NCBI RefSeq assembly: GCF_022965805.1
Contig: NC_133108.1
Span: 41,610,051-41,674,050 of the forward strand
Direction: 5' to 3'
Source of the DNA: Primulina eburnea
Taxonomy: Eukaryota; Streptophyta; Magnoliopsida; Lamiales; Gesneriaceae
Length of the DNA: 64,000 bases
In this document: positions 12,443-23,690 of the stretch, one piece after another
Numbering within the stretch: the stretch's first letter is position 1
Layout: the number at the start of each line of letters is the position of its first letter
The notes under the pieces: generated by a model
Told to the model about the DNA's origin: nothing
The model's database searches: none
Seen by the model: the letters and a program-made list of their open reading frames with translations, nothing else
Position numbers and translations under genes: made by a program

Positions 12443-12993
12443 TACGTCGGGACACTCTTTCAGCTCATTCTAACGATATCTTTTGTGATTTCAAGTTCAT
12501 AGCAAGTCCGATATTTAAATTCGAGCTAATCTCATGTACTAGAATCGAACCTTTATGTATAGGATGTTTTTTCGTTTGGATAACAAATTGTCTAATTTTT
12601 ATACAACGAATAAAATGCGAAATGTATTTTCACAAATCCAACCAAGACAATATAGGAATGGTTGCCATGAAATTTTTTTCCCCGGACATAAAAAAAGAAA
12701 GAGAATGTTGTTAAATGACCAATTTACCCTCAGAAGGACTATATATATAATTTCTCTTGAGCATGGACAGCCCATCTCACTTGGGCACCAGCTACGCTAA
12801 TCCTAACATTTTTCGCGGTGTCGGCCATCTCCTCTTCCTCTCTTCTCCAATAACTGGACCAGAAAAATTATATAATATATATGAAGAGAATGAAAATTCT
12901 CGCACATCATCAAATCTGAAGATTCAATCTTCCCCAGATCGATCGTCTCAGATCCGATTCCTCGATCCCTAAATCCCACCAATCTGACGACGT
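12443..12993 (+). promoter_or_regulatory. Promoter and 5' UTR of the Arf-GAP gene
   Basis: A TATA-like run (ATATATATAA, 12741-12750) lies about 250 bp upstream of the start codon, followed by a pyrimidine-rich leader (CTCCTCTTCCTCTCTTCTCC near 12830-12850). The copia element ends directly upstream, so it now forms part of the 5' flank. Assignment is by position and motif only. Confidence 0.45.
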
Positions 12994-15727
12994 ATGGCTG
13001 CATCGCGTAGGCTTCGGGAGCTCCAATCGCAAGTGGGAAACAAGATCTGCGTCGATTGTTCCCAGAAGAACCCCCAATGGGCATCAGTGTCATACGGCGT
13101 TTTCATGTGCCTCGAGTGTTCGGGGAAACACCGTGGGCTTGGCGTTCACATCTCCTTCGTCCGATCTGTGACCATGGACTCGTGGTCCGAGATCCAGCTC
13201 AAGAAAATGGAGCATGGGGGTAATGAGAGATTCAACCATTTTGTTTCTCAGTACGGGATCCCTAAAGAAACCGACATAGTGACCAAGTATAATACCAAAG
13301 CGGCGGGCGTTTATCGGGATCGTATCCAGGCGCTTGCCGAGGGAAAACCTTGGCGCGATCCTCCGGTTGTTAAAGAAACCTTTAAATCGAATGATAAGAA
13401 TGGGAGTAGTTCCGCGGGTAAGCCTCCGCTGAGGGCTAATGGGGGTGGAAGCGCTAATTCTGGAAGTAACTTGGGGTGGGATAGCTGGGATAATTTTGAT
13501 GATGGGGGGAATAATTCTCCCAATAGTATTAGGAGAAACAATACTGTAGGCGATTTTAGGAGTTCCGGGAGTGGAGGTGGCGCACCTTCCCGCTCTAAAT
13601 CCACACAAGATATTTATTCACGGGCTCAGTTAGAGGCGTCTGCGGCGAACAAGGAGAGTTTTTTTGCGATGAAGATGGCGGAAAACGAGTCCAGGCCAGA
13701 GGGGATCAATCCATCGCAAGGTGGGAAGTATGTTGGATTTGGATCAAGTCCTGCTCCAGCGCCTAAGAATAATTATGGAGAGGGGGATGTTCTTTCTGCT
13801 GTTTCCCAGGTTCGTTTTATTGGCATGTTTCTGCTATTATGTACCTATTAAGTATCAGTTGATCTGTTTATTTGTGACTGCTTATGCTTCGTGGGTTTTA
13901 TATGCAGGGATTTGGCAGGTTATCTGTGGTAGCTGCATCCGCCGCCCAATCTGCAGCAACAGTTGTTCAAGCTGGGACTAGGGAGTTCACTTCAAAGGTA
14001 GTTTTTCCTACCAGTGACATGATTGTTGCTCATGTTATTGTATTTGTATTCTTTTGAGAGTGTTTTGATTTTACTTCTGGAGATGCACAAAGTTTTGCAT
14101 ATTAGCTAAAAGGGAACCTTTTTTAGTTATTTGTAATTGTCTTCCATGTTCTCTTTTCATATTTTTAAATCGGATTATCTGCTAGTTCTGTTGCATACTG
14201 TCAATGTTATTTCGTGGATGTCTTAATGGATACATTTAGTAATATCTAACTTTCCTTGATTGAGGTTGTGAGAGATATGAAAGGTCCGTCCTTCCAACCT
14301 GACCATTTATTCTTTTTCAAAATTCCCGGCTAGAAAAATTTAGGTGTATTTCACGTGGTAGCAAAACTAGAGAATTTGTTTCTCCCCATGTAAGTTTTTA
14401 TGATCCCGATCATAGTTGTCAATAGCCCCCGTAGCCCTCGCTATAGCGAATAGCGTAGCGAAGCGGTCATTATCCTCGCTATTAGCACTACAGCGACAAT
14501 CGCGATAGCTGAAATAGCGGCGCTATTGCAAAGCGAAGCTACATGCTTATTTTCTGTCCTTTTTTTCCTCTAATTTTGGTCTTTTGGCATGTACTTAGTT
14601 AGGTTTTTGCTGGAATTATATTTTTCTGCATTTCTTGCTTTATTTTTGTGTCTTCTACGATATTTCAACGAAAAAACTTAAAATAACTTCAGGTTTTAGT
14701 ATTTTACAATTAAAGTTGATGGAATATTATGCTGGAAATTAAGGTTTTTGAATTGATGTTACTATACCACTACTTTCTGGGATTTTAATGAGGAGCATGC
14801 TGTACATTGTTAACGGGAACCTCACCATTTGCATCCTTTCGGCTTAAAACATTGTTGGAGCCCATTATGTGCTTTGGAACATTGGATTCAATTTTTGGTC
14901 TTGTGTTCCCAAATTTGTGAGAGTAAAAAAGGAGATGAAAAATAGAGGTTACACTTACACATCAACATGCATTTTTATGCATCAAACCAAACCTTCTGAA
15001 TGCATTGTCAACTTAAAAAGCTTAGTAATTAGTCCAAATTTAATTTTATGTCAGTTTCCTGCAACAGATGAGTTATATGCTCTGTAATTTTAAAGATTCA
15101 TCCAAGGTTACTGTAGCACAAAAAATTAGATCTACAATATTGGGTGATGATGTTCATTATCTTTTTCTTTCCCTAACTTTAATATGTGATGAAAAAGAAA
15201 ATTGCTCATCAATCCCACTTTTGCAGGTAAAAGAGGGGGGATATGATCAGAAGGTGAATGAAACTGTTAATGTTGTGACAACGAAAACATCAGAAATTGG
15301 ACAAAAAACATGGGGACTTATGAAAGGTGTAATGGCCTTGGCTTCTCAGAAAGTCGAGGAGTACACTAAAGAAGGATCTGGCTTGAAAAATGATGGCTGG
15401 CAACGTAATGAAGGGCGGGCTAATGGCTATTATCAGGAGTTTGGACAAGATTCTAAAGGTTGGAATTCTACTACCGGAACAAAAACCTCTTCTGGTGGGC
15501 AGTTTAACTCTGTTACCTCTTCTTCCTGGGATGATTGGGATGCAGCAGACAGCAAGAAGAAAGAACCGACAAAGGGGACAAAATCCCAGAATGGAGATAG
15601 CTGGGCAGGCTGGGATGATGGTAAGGATGATGGATTCTATAGTTTCTGTCAAACTGGGTCTGATAAGAAAACCGTGGGTTATAATGGAAAATCTGAGACC
15701 AAATGGACAGAGGGAGGGTTTCTTTGA
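12994..15727 (+). CDS. ADP-ribosylation factor GTPase-activating protein, AGD6/AGD7 type
   Basis: Arf-GAPs stimulate GTP hydrolysis on small Arf GTPases and so control COPI vesicle traffic, mainly at the Golgi. There are three coding exons: 12994-13809, 13908-13997 and 15227-15727 (468 codons plus stop). The N-terminal zinc finger is C19-x2-C22-x16-C39-x2-C42, with the catalytic arginine at R47 in KHRGLG. The middle is Gly/Ser/Asn-rich. The second exon carries [20 protein letters not shown], an amphipathic membrane-contact type stretch, and the third has repeated Trp-Asp motifs ([14 protein letters not shown]). Length and layout match plant AGD6/AGD7. The start at [10 protein letters not shown] fits the family. 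All exon phases join cleanly, so the gene appears intact. Confidence 0.93.
14411..14545. repeat. GCTATAGCG-rich transposon-end-like segment in Arf-GAP intron 2
   Basis: A GC-rich patch inside an AT-rich intron, built of repeated short words (CGCTATAGCG, TAGCGTAGCG, AATAGCGGCGCTATT) in both orientations. Such subterminal word clusters are typical of nonautonomous DNA transposons. No full element with target duplication could be delimited. Confidence 0.45.
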
Positions 15728-16729
15728 GGTTAGCACATCTCAATCCCAATTATTGTTTCTAAAAAACCCTTCGATCGACTTTAGAGAAGTTATCTGTGAA
15801 GGGGTTGTGTGATGAAAGTAGTATATGAAACGTAAAATTTCCTATAGTGGGCCTGGAAAATGCCCAAGAAACTATATAGGTTGCTTGTTTGTCTTGAAGA
15901 CCACTTTTGTAATTTTGAATTTTAGACTGCAATTGGATTTGTTACTGGTTTTTCAGCATCGGTACTTTAGTTTCGACTACCATGCAAACTGCGGCAAAAT
16001 TTGTGTCGCCTTCCTCTTTACGTCCCATCTTCAAGTAGATGGCAATGTACGCATTTCTGTAAGACAGTAAAGCAAAAAGACCGCTGGATTCGGTGAGAAG
16101 GGCAACCGGAAAGAAATGGATATTTCATTTTAATTTTTCCAATTTTCGATTTTCATAAAGTTTCGCAGCCTGTCTTTTTCACTCCCGCCTGAAGATATCT
16201 GGATTCACCCGTGAAACATAGTCTTAGTTATTTAGTTACATCTCGATTCATGAGCTGGGGTAGAGTCTTGGTTGAAGATTCTTTTTGTTTTTCATCTATC
16301 AAATTCGGTATTCGATTTTCACTTCTTGTGCGATGTATTTATGTCATGGATATAGGCTGAACCGGCTGTCTTTATGTAAGTTTTGTCTGTCCCTAATTAT
16401 GGCCTCGTTTGTAAAACTTCTGTATCAGAACCAAATCAAATATAGGCGGATTAATTCTTCGATGAGTGGAATGTAGTTGGATGATGACCATCGTTAGTAA
16501 TTCATCGATGTTGATCCCGAAACAACATTCAATCGCATTCGAGTTGAAACTTGTACAAAGAAAACTTGAGTGGATAGTTATGATTCTTATCAACAATTTC
16601 GTTCCGAAATCTTAAAAAATCGTGCTGTTCGCACAAAACAAACTCATTCCGAAATTTTAAAGTGTTGTGTTGCCCAAAAAAATAAATTAAATATATATAC
16701 AAAATGCTAGTTTACCGAAAATTTTACTT
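15728..16729. other. 3' UTR of the Arf-GAP gene and intergenic DNA
   Basis: The first few hundred bases are the likely 3' UTR. The remainder has no convincing coding frame. A short T run on the minus strand just beyond the tRNA (plus-strand AAAATTTT near 16717-16724) could serve as its Pol III terminator. Confidence 0.45.
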
Positions 16730-16802
16730 GGCGTCGCCCGGACTCGAACCGGAGACCTTCAGTGTGTTAGACTGACGTGATAACCAACTACACCACGACA
16801 CC
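16730..16802 (-). tRNA. tRNA-Val (anticodon AAC)
   Basis: The minus strand reads GGTGTCGTGGTGTAGTTGG at the 5' end, an anticodon arm with CAGTCTAACACACTG (anticodon AAC), and a T arm with GGTTCGAGTCC. The acceptor stem GGTGTCG pairs with CGACGCC (one G-T pair). It is 73 nt, with no intron and no encoded CCA, as expected for a plant nuclear tRNA. It lies head-to-head with the ALY gene, whose start codon is 127 bp away. Confidence 0.95.
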
Positions 16803-16929
16803 TTTGTGATGATATTCTGTTAAACAAATATTGTAATCATACCGATAATTTTTGCACTAAACCCCGATACCCTCCATTCTTCGGCCCTTTCTTTCTTCCC
16901 CAAGAACCGTAGTCGGGTTGAGTTTCGAA

Positions 16930-19254
16930 ATGTCGAATCTGGACTTGAGTTTGGATGATATAATCAAAACGAGCAAAAATTCGGCCAGAGCACCGAATTA
17001 CGGGCCGGTGCCGACCAGGCGGTTCGATAACCGTTCTGCTGACCGCGCCACTCCGTACTCCTTTCCCAAGGTTAGATTCTGTTTTTGGTTTGTTTCGATT
17101 TTTTGATTGTTAAGTGTTTGTCTTGAAGTTGAATTTTGAGATATTTTGTAAGGCTCGGGCAGCGGAGACTCGGTGGAGCGACAGCATGTTGGCGGAAGAG
17201 AGGGCCGCTGCGGCGTTTTACCCTATTCAAGGAGGAGCGAGGGATTTGGTACTTGAGACGGGGACGAAACTTTTGATTTCCAATCTGGATTACGGGGTGT
17301 CGGACCTTGACATCAGTGTAATAATTCTTTGAGTTTTATTTCCATTTTTACGCTTAATTTTATTTTAGTTCCATGTTTCATTGCAAAGTTGTTAAACATG
17401 GAGAAATAAATGAATACTCTAAACATACCATATCTTAGAATTTGAAGTTCTTGACGAGGACCTGTAGTGGGAAGACATGCTTAGAGTATTTGAGTGGCGT
17501 GATCACGATATTGGAACAAATTAGATTAATCTGGTCTTGCACAATAGAGATGCCTTAGGCCATAAGTTCAATAAGAGAATCTAAATTCAAAATATGAAAC
17601 TTCTAGACACAGGAGCCTCTAAGCTTGTAGAGTCTGATGTGGGATAGCATTGTCACCCCTTAAAAATCTAAAATCTGTGGTGGCTTACTGTGGACGGCTT
17701 TCAATCACACTGATGCATGCACCTTTAATCAGGTGTGAACATGGAGCACATTAATGAAATTGAATACCCCTTCTGCTACATCGATTTTAAACAAGGGCAC
17801 TCATGTAAGGCTGTTTGCTCTTGAGAAGAATCCAAACAGAGAAGTAATATTCGATCAAGCTTATTAACAATCCGTAGTTGATTATAGAATGAATGTGGGA
17901 CAACGAATGTGTTTACTATATAATTAGGTACATAGTAAATTTAACTTGTACCAAGTAATGACAGTGAACTGCCGACAGTGGAACTGTTTGATAGATTGTG
18001 ACAATATTCTTGTTTACAAATAAATGATTATTTGTGGGAGGATCTGAAACGATAGATTTGATAGTACTCTAGTAATGAAGATTTTAAAAGTCTTATTTGG
18101 GTTAGAGTTGAGGGATTTCAAATCCATGGGTTTGATATCCACGTGAGTAGATTTACAGTAAGGATTTGAAATCTAACACCAAATCATTCCATCGAAAACA
18201 GCCTAGAAGAAAGTTTTTGTGCTTTGTTTCCAAGTAATTAGAAAAACTAGATGTATATGTTACACAATCAAAGGAGGAAACTTGGTTAGTTCATCTGCAT
18301 TTTCCATGATAGTTGACACTTAACAACATTTGAACTTGTATGACATTGATTTTTTATGAGAAAAGGGTGAGATAAACCAGTATTTGCAGATTCCCGTCGA
18401 CCTTTCTTCTTGTGGAAGTTGGAGATTTAGACTTACCGTATGTGCCATAATATGCAGGAGCTGTTCTCAGATGTAGGTGAGCTGAAAAGTTGTGCAGTTC
18501 ACTATGACAAATTTGGACGATCAGAGGTATTTGTGCTGTGAATCTGTTGTTTCCAAACTTTTTTCAACTACTGATGACAGTTAAAATGTGGATTATTTCT
18601 CATAGGGGACTGCAGAAGTAGTATTTTTTCGACGTACAGATGCAGAGGGGGCTATCAAAAGATACAATCATGTCCAACTGGATGGAAAGCCCATTAAAAT
18701 CGAGATTGTAGGGGTGAACATGCTCCCACCTTCTGGGATACCTCTTGCTTCATTTGGTGGCTCTAGGAATAACAATGGTGCTCCCATATGGTTTGTTCCG
18801 TTGGCATCTCATCTACTCTTTCGGAACATTAGAAAAAATTAATAAAGAAACCAAATGAGTGATAAATTGATGAAATAATAAAAATGACTGCATGGAACAA
18901 TTTTTAGCAGTTTACCTGCCTGATTAAAGTTTACAATGTGACTATTCAAATCTCGATTAGTGTTCACTGTTCTGTTCATTTTTTCTTTTTTCAAAAGAAC
19001 TCTAGATTTAATACTCCTTTCTGAAAGCAAGCGTCACTCTAATCTGAGGATTCTTTTTCCTATAAACTTTGTGGGAAAGGAATGAGCGAGTTCGAGGAAG
19101 AGGAAGAGGTGGTGTTAGAGGACTACTCCGGCGCGGTGCTCGTGGTGTGAGGAATTCTCGTGGAAATGGTAGAGGAGATGGTACGAGGATATCTGCACAA
19201 GATCTTGATGCCGATTTGGATATGTACCATGCAGCTGCAAAAGAAACAAGTTAG
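16930..19254 (+). CDS. ALY: THO complex subunit 4 / ALY-REF mRNA export adaptor
   Basis: ALY proteins bind mRNA in the nucleus and link the splicing/THO machinery to export. Five coding exons: 16930-17070, 17153-17317, 18458-18526, 18606-18790 and 19080-19254 (244 amino acids, close to Arabidopsis ALY1). The N-terminus MSNLDLSLDDIIK is the conserved UAP56-binding motif. A single RRM follows, with RNP2 as LLISNLDYGV and RNP1 as GTAEVVFFRR. Next is an Arg/Gly-rich stretch (RVRGRGRGG), and the C-terminus DLDADLDMYHAAAK repeats the helicase-binding motif. The start at 16930 fits the family. The last acceptor (AG at 19078-19079) was chosen because it restores phase into the RGG stretch. The gene appears intact. 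Confidence 0.93.
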
Positions 19255-20909
19255 CTCCGTCATTTACGGCTACTTTTAATGAAGATTTAGAATATTTTTC
19301 TTAAAACTTTTGAAGGTGAGACTAGTCATCTTAGCTCGAAATATTTTCATCAATTTTGATTCTATAAATTCGACTTCTCATGTGTGTGGTATTCATTCTA
19401 TGTTTCACTGTCCTGTTTATTGTGGTTACCATTCTTGCTGTTTTTTAATCTTGTATGCTTTGGAAATCATGTTCCCTTTTTTCCCAATCAAGTCTCTCGT
19501 GAAACGATCTCACAGGTCTTTATTCGTTTGTAAAGTCAACATTACTCGTATTTATTATAAAAAAATAATATTTTTTTATTGTTGATTCAAATAAAATATA
19601 TCTTATAAAATTGATTATTGAAATTATCTCATCACTTGTTAACTAAGACAAAAAATTGTTCAGTATTTGTTCGAAAAAGATCAAAGTAGTAGGTTGTAAT
19701 ATTATCCCGTTCATATTTGAAATTACTTGATTCGAGTGGATTCAAACATATTTTCATATATTTTGAAATCAAATTTGCGTCTTAATTATTTTGTCCCACC
19801 GTTTGTAAGCTATAATATATTTAAATTATTTTAAAATATGACTAAGATTAAACGGGGTCGAATCAAAATTTTATTCAATTTTGAAAATAAATTAAACAAA
19901 TTTACCTTGGATTAAAAAATTAAGAAAAAAAGTGGAATTCGATTATAAATTAGTTTACTCTGTTTGATCGAAAACACTCTAGATTAGGAGTTTGTTTACT
20001 TACAACAGAGGTCAAATTGATTTTTAATTTTATATTTTTAATGGATACTCTTTTCCCTTTAAACTATATATACACACTTGCTATATTTGTTTTATATCAT
20101 AACTTTAACTTTCATAAACTATCATTATAAATTATTATGCTCTTTCACATTGTAATTTGTTGTTCCAAATATGAACTAATAGATGACAATACTACCAGTT
20201 TCCTTGTATTTGCTTTGAAGCCCTGATATTTTTTACCAACTCAAAACTCAACTTGATTTTTTTAAAAAAAAAACAGGAATTATTTGGGTCGAATTCAACT
20301 CAAGTTAAAATTCCAATTTGCCGAAGACTTGAATTCTAGTAGGAGCCATAGAGCTTTGTAAGTTTTATATTAATCAAATATTAGTTCGGATTTTAAAACT
20401 GTGACTAATCAAACAAAAAATCCAAACTCCATGTGCACACATTTCGAATTCAGTCGGAGTCCAATAATTCAAATAGATAATATCAATGCATCGTCTATTT
20501 TTAGCTTGCATGGTTTTTTGGATCTTGTTTGTTATGTTATATCATAATTTGAAAAGGATAGACAAACCATTAACGTATCCTCCATGCAATGAGACAGAAT
20601 CCTTGACAGAAGTGCCAATTTAAGCCAGGCAAGATTTAGGGCCTGCGAAGCACGCAATGCCCATGCATGCTTCCTTTTGAGAGGTCCTACCAAGAGAAGG
20701 ATTCTTCCATTCTTCTTCCAAAGGAATGTCATTTTACTCTCTGACGAGTTATTTTTAGTCACCCTGTGGGTATGATAATGACGTTCAGAGAAAACTCGAA
20801 AACAAAATCTTTTTTGCTCCATTTAAATCCTTGCAGGAAAGGCTTAAGACTTCTAATCCACATAATTTAAAATATTCAACCTTTTTACAGGTATGTCGAA
20901 CAGTCCGGT
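19255..20909. other. ALY 3' UTR and AT-rich intergenic DNA
   Basis: The 3' UTR is followed by a degenerate copy of the window's MITE family (about 19493-19580), then roughly 1.2 kb of AT-rich DNA. A slightly GC-richer patch at 20570-20790 has an open frame on each strand but no start or family match that I can support. Confidence 0.45.
19493..19580 (+). repeat. Degenerate partial copy of the 180-bp MITE
   Basis: It retains CTCTCGTGAAACGATCTCAC, a diverged form of the family's terminal palindrome, and an AAAGTCAAC stretch matching the inner part of the left end. Confidence 0.45.
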
Positions 20910-21156
20910 CCATGGTTCGCCGGAACGGTTGCGGTGCTTGGAACGGCAACGACCGTTCCAGTTACAATGTTATGTTACGGAACGGTTGTATAAAAATATT
21001 AATAAATTCAAAAAATTGGTAAAAAATTTTAAATATAAATTACACCATACTAAAAAATAAAACATATGAAGTTATTACAAATTAATATATCAATACAAAA
21101 CTATTTTACAATAATAGCACAATAAAATACACACTAAAAATTATAACATACCAAAA

Positions 21157-21752
21157 CTAATACCATGAAGTGTGACGGGGAAGAGCGAGATCATTGTTAT
21201 ATTCATCACTATCTCGTAGATTAAATTGATTTCGAACATTTGGATATTGACGTGATTGTTCATAGGGATATTGATTTGATTGAGATGACGAAAGATCATT
21301 AGAATGGGATGACTGATTTTGTAATAATGTTTCGTCACGACGATTATAGTATCTGAATCCACGATACACAGTAGAACTATCAGCTGTACTTGAAGATCTA
21401 TACTCGTGACCATGACGTCCAACACCACGCCATATAGATGATGAAGATTCATTGTATCTATCACCAATATACTGAGACGACCCATAATCAAATCCACGAT
21501 GTTTAATTCCATGTGTGCCGGATGTTGAAAAATCAAATGATCTATCAAAAGAATCGTGTGTAGAATTATAATTACCCAGATATCCATATCCACCTGATCG
21601 ATATCCAGTCGGATCATACCCAACATGCTAAGAGTCCCAATTGTAACTCATCGATCCATAATTATCTGTCATTTGAATTTGTCGATGTCCCCCCAATCCA
21701 TAACCATAACCATAAATGAACCATCTACAATAACAATTACCATACACCGTAA
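21157..21752 (-). pseudogene. Tyr/Gly/Ser-rich reading frame inside the TIR element
   Basis: On the minus strand a continuous frame from the Helitron border to a TGA-type end near 21157 encodes Tyr-, Gly-, Ser- and Arg-rich low-complexity protein (for example GYDPTGYRSGGYGYLGNYN, and an end in LPRHTSWY). It contains one in-frame TAG near 21630. No catalytic domain is visible. It may be the C-terminal tail of a lost transposase or a captured host gene piece. I do not recognise it. Confidence 0.4.
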
Positions 21753-21829
21753 TCTATATACCTATAAAAGTGTGGATGATGGGCAAAATTTTTTTATTGT
21801 GATTTTACTACATTGCCCAAAAACTATGT

Positions 21830-22640
21830 ATTGTTTGTATTAATTGCATGGGCATTGGTGGAAAAAATATATAAAATTTAGGGACAAATTTGGGATAATG
21901 GATTTGTAATGTATTGATTATGTATTTAATTGAGGTATTTATTTTTTTGAACTCATTAAACACATGAGGATCATAGTGTTTTTATTTTTTTAATAGAAAA
22001 TTGTAAAATAACAAATTTTGAAAATAATATTACATAAAAATTAAATCGATATTCGATAATAAAAAATATATTAGAAAAATAATATTTTCTTCATACATAA
22101 TTCTTACAAAAAATATTAAAAAGAATATATATTTAACTATTATACTTATAAAAGTACAAAAAGAATAACAAAATTTTCCTTGTAAATTTTCTACTATTCT
22201 CATAAATTGTGTATTGTTAGATTAATTGCATGAAAATTACACAATCATTAAATACATAAGGATTAAAATAGTGTTTTTATTTTTTAATAAAAAATTGCAA
22301 CATAAGAATCATTGAAAATAATGTTACATAAAAATTGAATAAATATTTTATAATAAAAATACATTAGAGAAATAATATTTTCTTGATACATAATTCTTAG
22401 AAAAAATATTAAAACAATAGCTTTTTTTAATTTTAAAAAATCATTAAAAATATTAAAAAAATATATATTTAACTATTATACTTATAAAAATGTAAAAATA
22501 ATAACAAAGTTTTTCATTGTAAATTTTCTACCATCCCCTTAAATTGTGTGTTGTTAGATTAATTGCATGGAAATTTTTTACATAATTTATGGGAAATCTA
22601 TGCATTAAAAATGAATATATGTTTGATAATAAAAATATAT
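21830..22640. repeat. Imperfect tandem repeats of about 340-385 bp in the Helitron
   Basis: The words ATTAATTGCATG and TATATATTTAACTATTATACTT recur with a spacing of about 340-385 bp (for example near 22132 and 22469), giving two to three diverged direct copies. Confidence 0.6.
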
Positions 22641-23509
22641 TTTTTTTTATCTATAAACCTACGTAAGTGTAGATAATTGACAATTTTTTCAATTGTCAAA
22701 AGATAAAAATGACATCCTCATCAATACAAATCCAAAAATTCAATAAAGATATATTTGTAAATTTCTAATTGTTGTAAGTGTAAAAAGAAAATATCAATTT
22801 TTTTTATTTATTCCACCTAATATATAATTAATTAGTAGCCTAATTATTCCACATCATATATAATTAATAGTCTAACAATTGTTAATGAATTATCACTACA
22901 ATATACATTGATTGTAATAATTTATATCACTTCAAGAATAAAATGTAATTCCTAAATTAACTTTCTCAAATAATCCATCTTTATACTAAGTTTAAATATT
23001 TTATCCTTTTAATTTTCTTTCTACATGTTATTTTATTATTTTAATGCAATTTTATAATTATATTTTAGTGTAGTTTCTAATTAAGTAATAAATTATAGTA
23101 TCACATGAAGATATAAGAAAAAAATAATTATATATGCAATAGTACAATAACATGATAAGTATATAATAATATAATAATATGAAATTTAATAGTAATATAT
23201 TTTATTATTTTTTAACTAAGAATTGAAAGTAAAGAATTTAATAAATTATTTATTAGAATTTATATCAATAATTATGAATTTTAATATACTAATAATATCA
23301 TAAAATATGAATTTAATAGAAAAATTAAAATAGTTAGCTATAATAAGAAGTTTAAATCTTTTAGTCGCACTTATAAATATATATATTTATATATATATAA
23401 AAGTCTTTTATTGGAATCTTTTTTACAGAGGAAGGAGTGATGTGTGAGTGTTTTACATCCATAAAATTCCCGTGTCTTTACTATTCACAAGTTTTTACAT
23501 TTCAAACTA

Positions 23510-23690
23510 GGCAAAAACTTGTATGAAACGGTCTCACGGGTCGTATTTGTGAGACGGATCCCTTATTTGGATCATCCATGAAAAAGTATTACTTTTTATG
23601 CTAAGAATATTACTTTTTATTTGAATATGGGTAGGGTTGACCCGTCTCACGAATTAAGATCCGTGAGACGGTCTCACATGAGACTAACTC
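23510..23690 (-). mobile_element. MITE copy, 181 bp, perfect 9-bp target duplication
   Basis: Inverted relative to the family consensus (GAG...GCC form). It is flanked by TTCAAACTA at 23501-23509 and 23691-23699. Each end carries the palindrome GTGAGAC-N-GTCTCAC or a one-base variant of it. Confidence 0.9.

Noticed and set aside
13090..13608. Long minus-strand open frame (172 codons) opposite the Arf-GAP first exon
   Set aside because: It is a shadow of the strongly coding plus-strand exon, with no family resemblance of its own.
20570..20690. Similarity of SQARFRA near 20.6 kb to the conserved uORF of SAC51 genes
   Set aside because: Only a few residues match, there is no start codon, the strand is opposite to the SACL-like gene, and it lies downstream of that gene, not in its leader.
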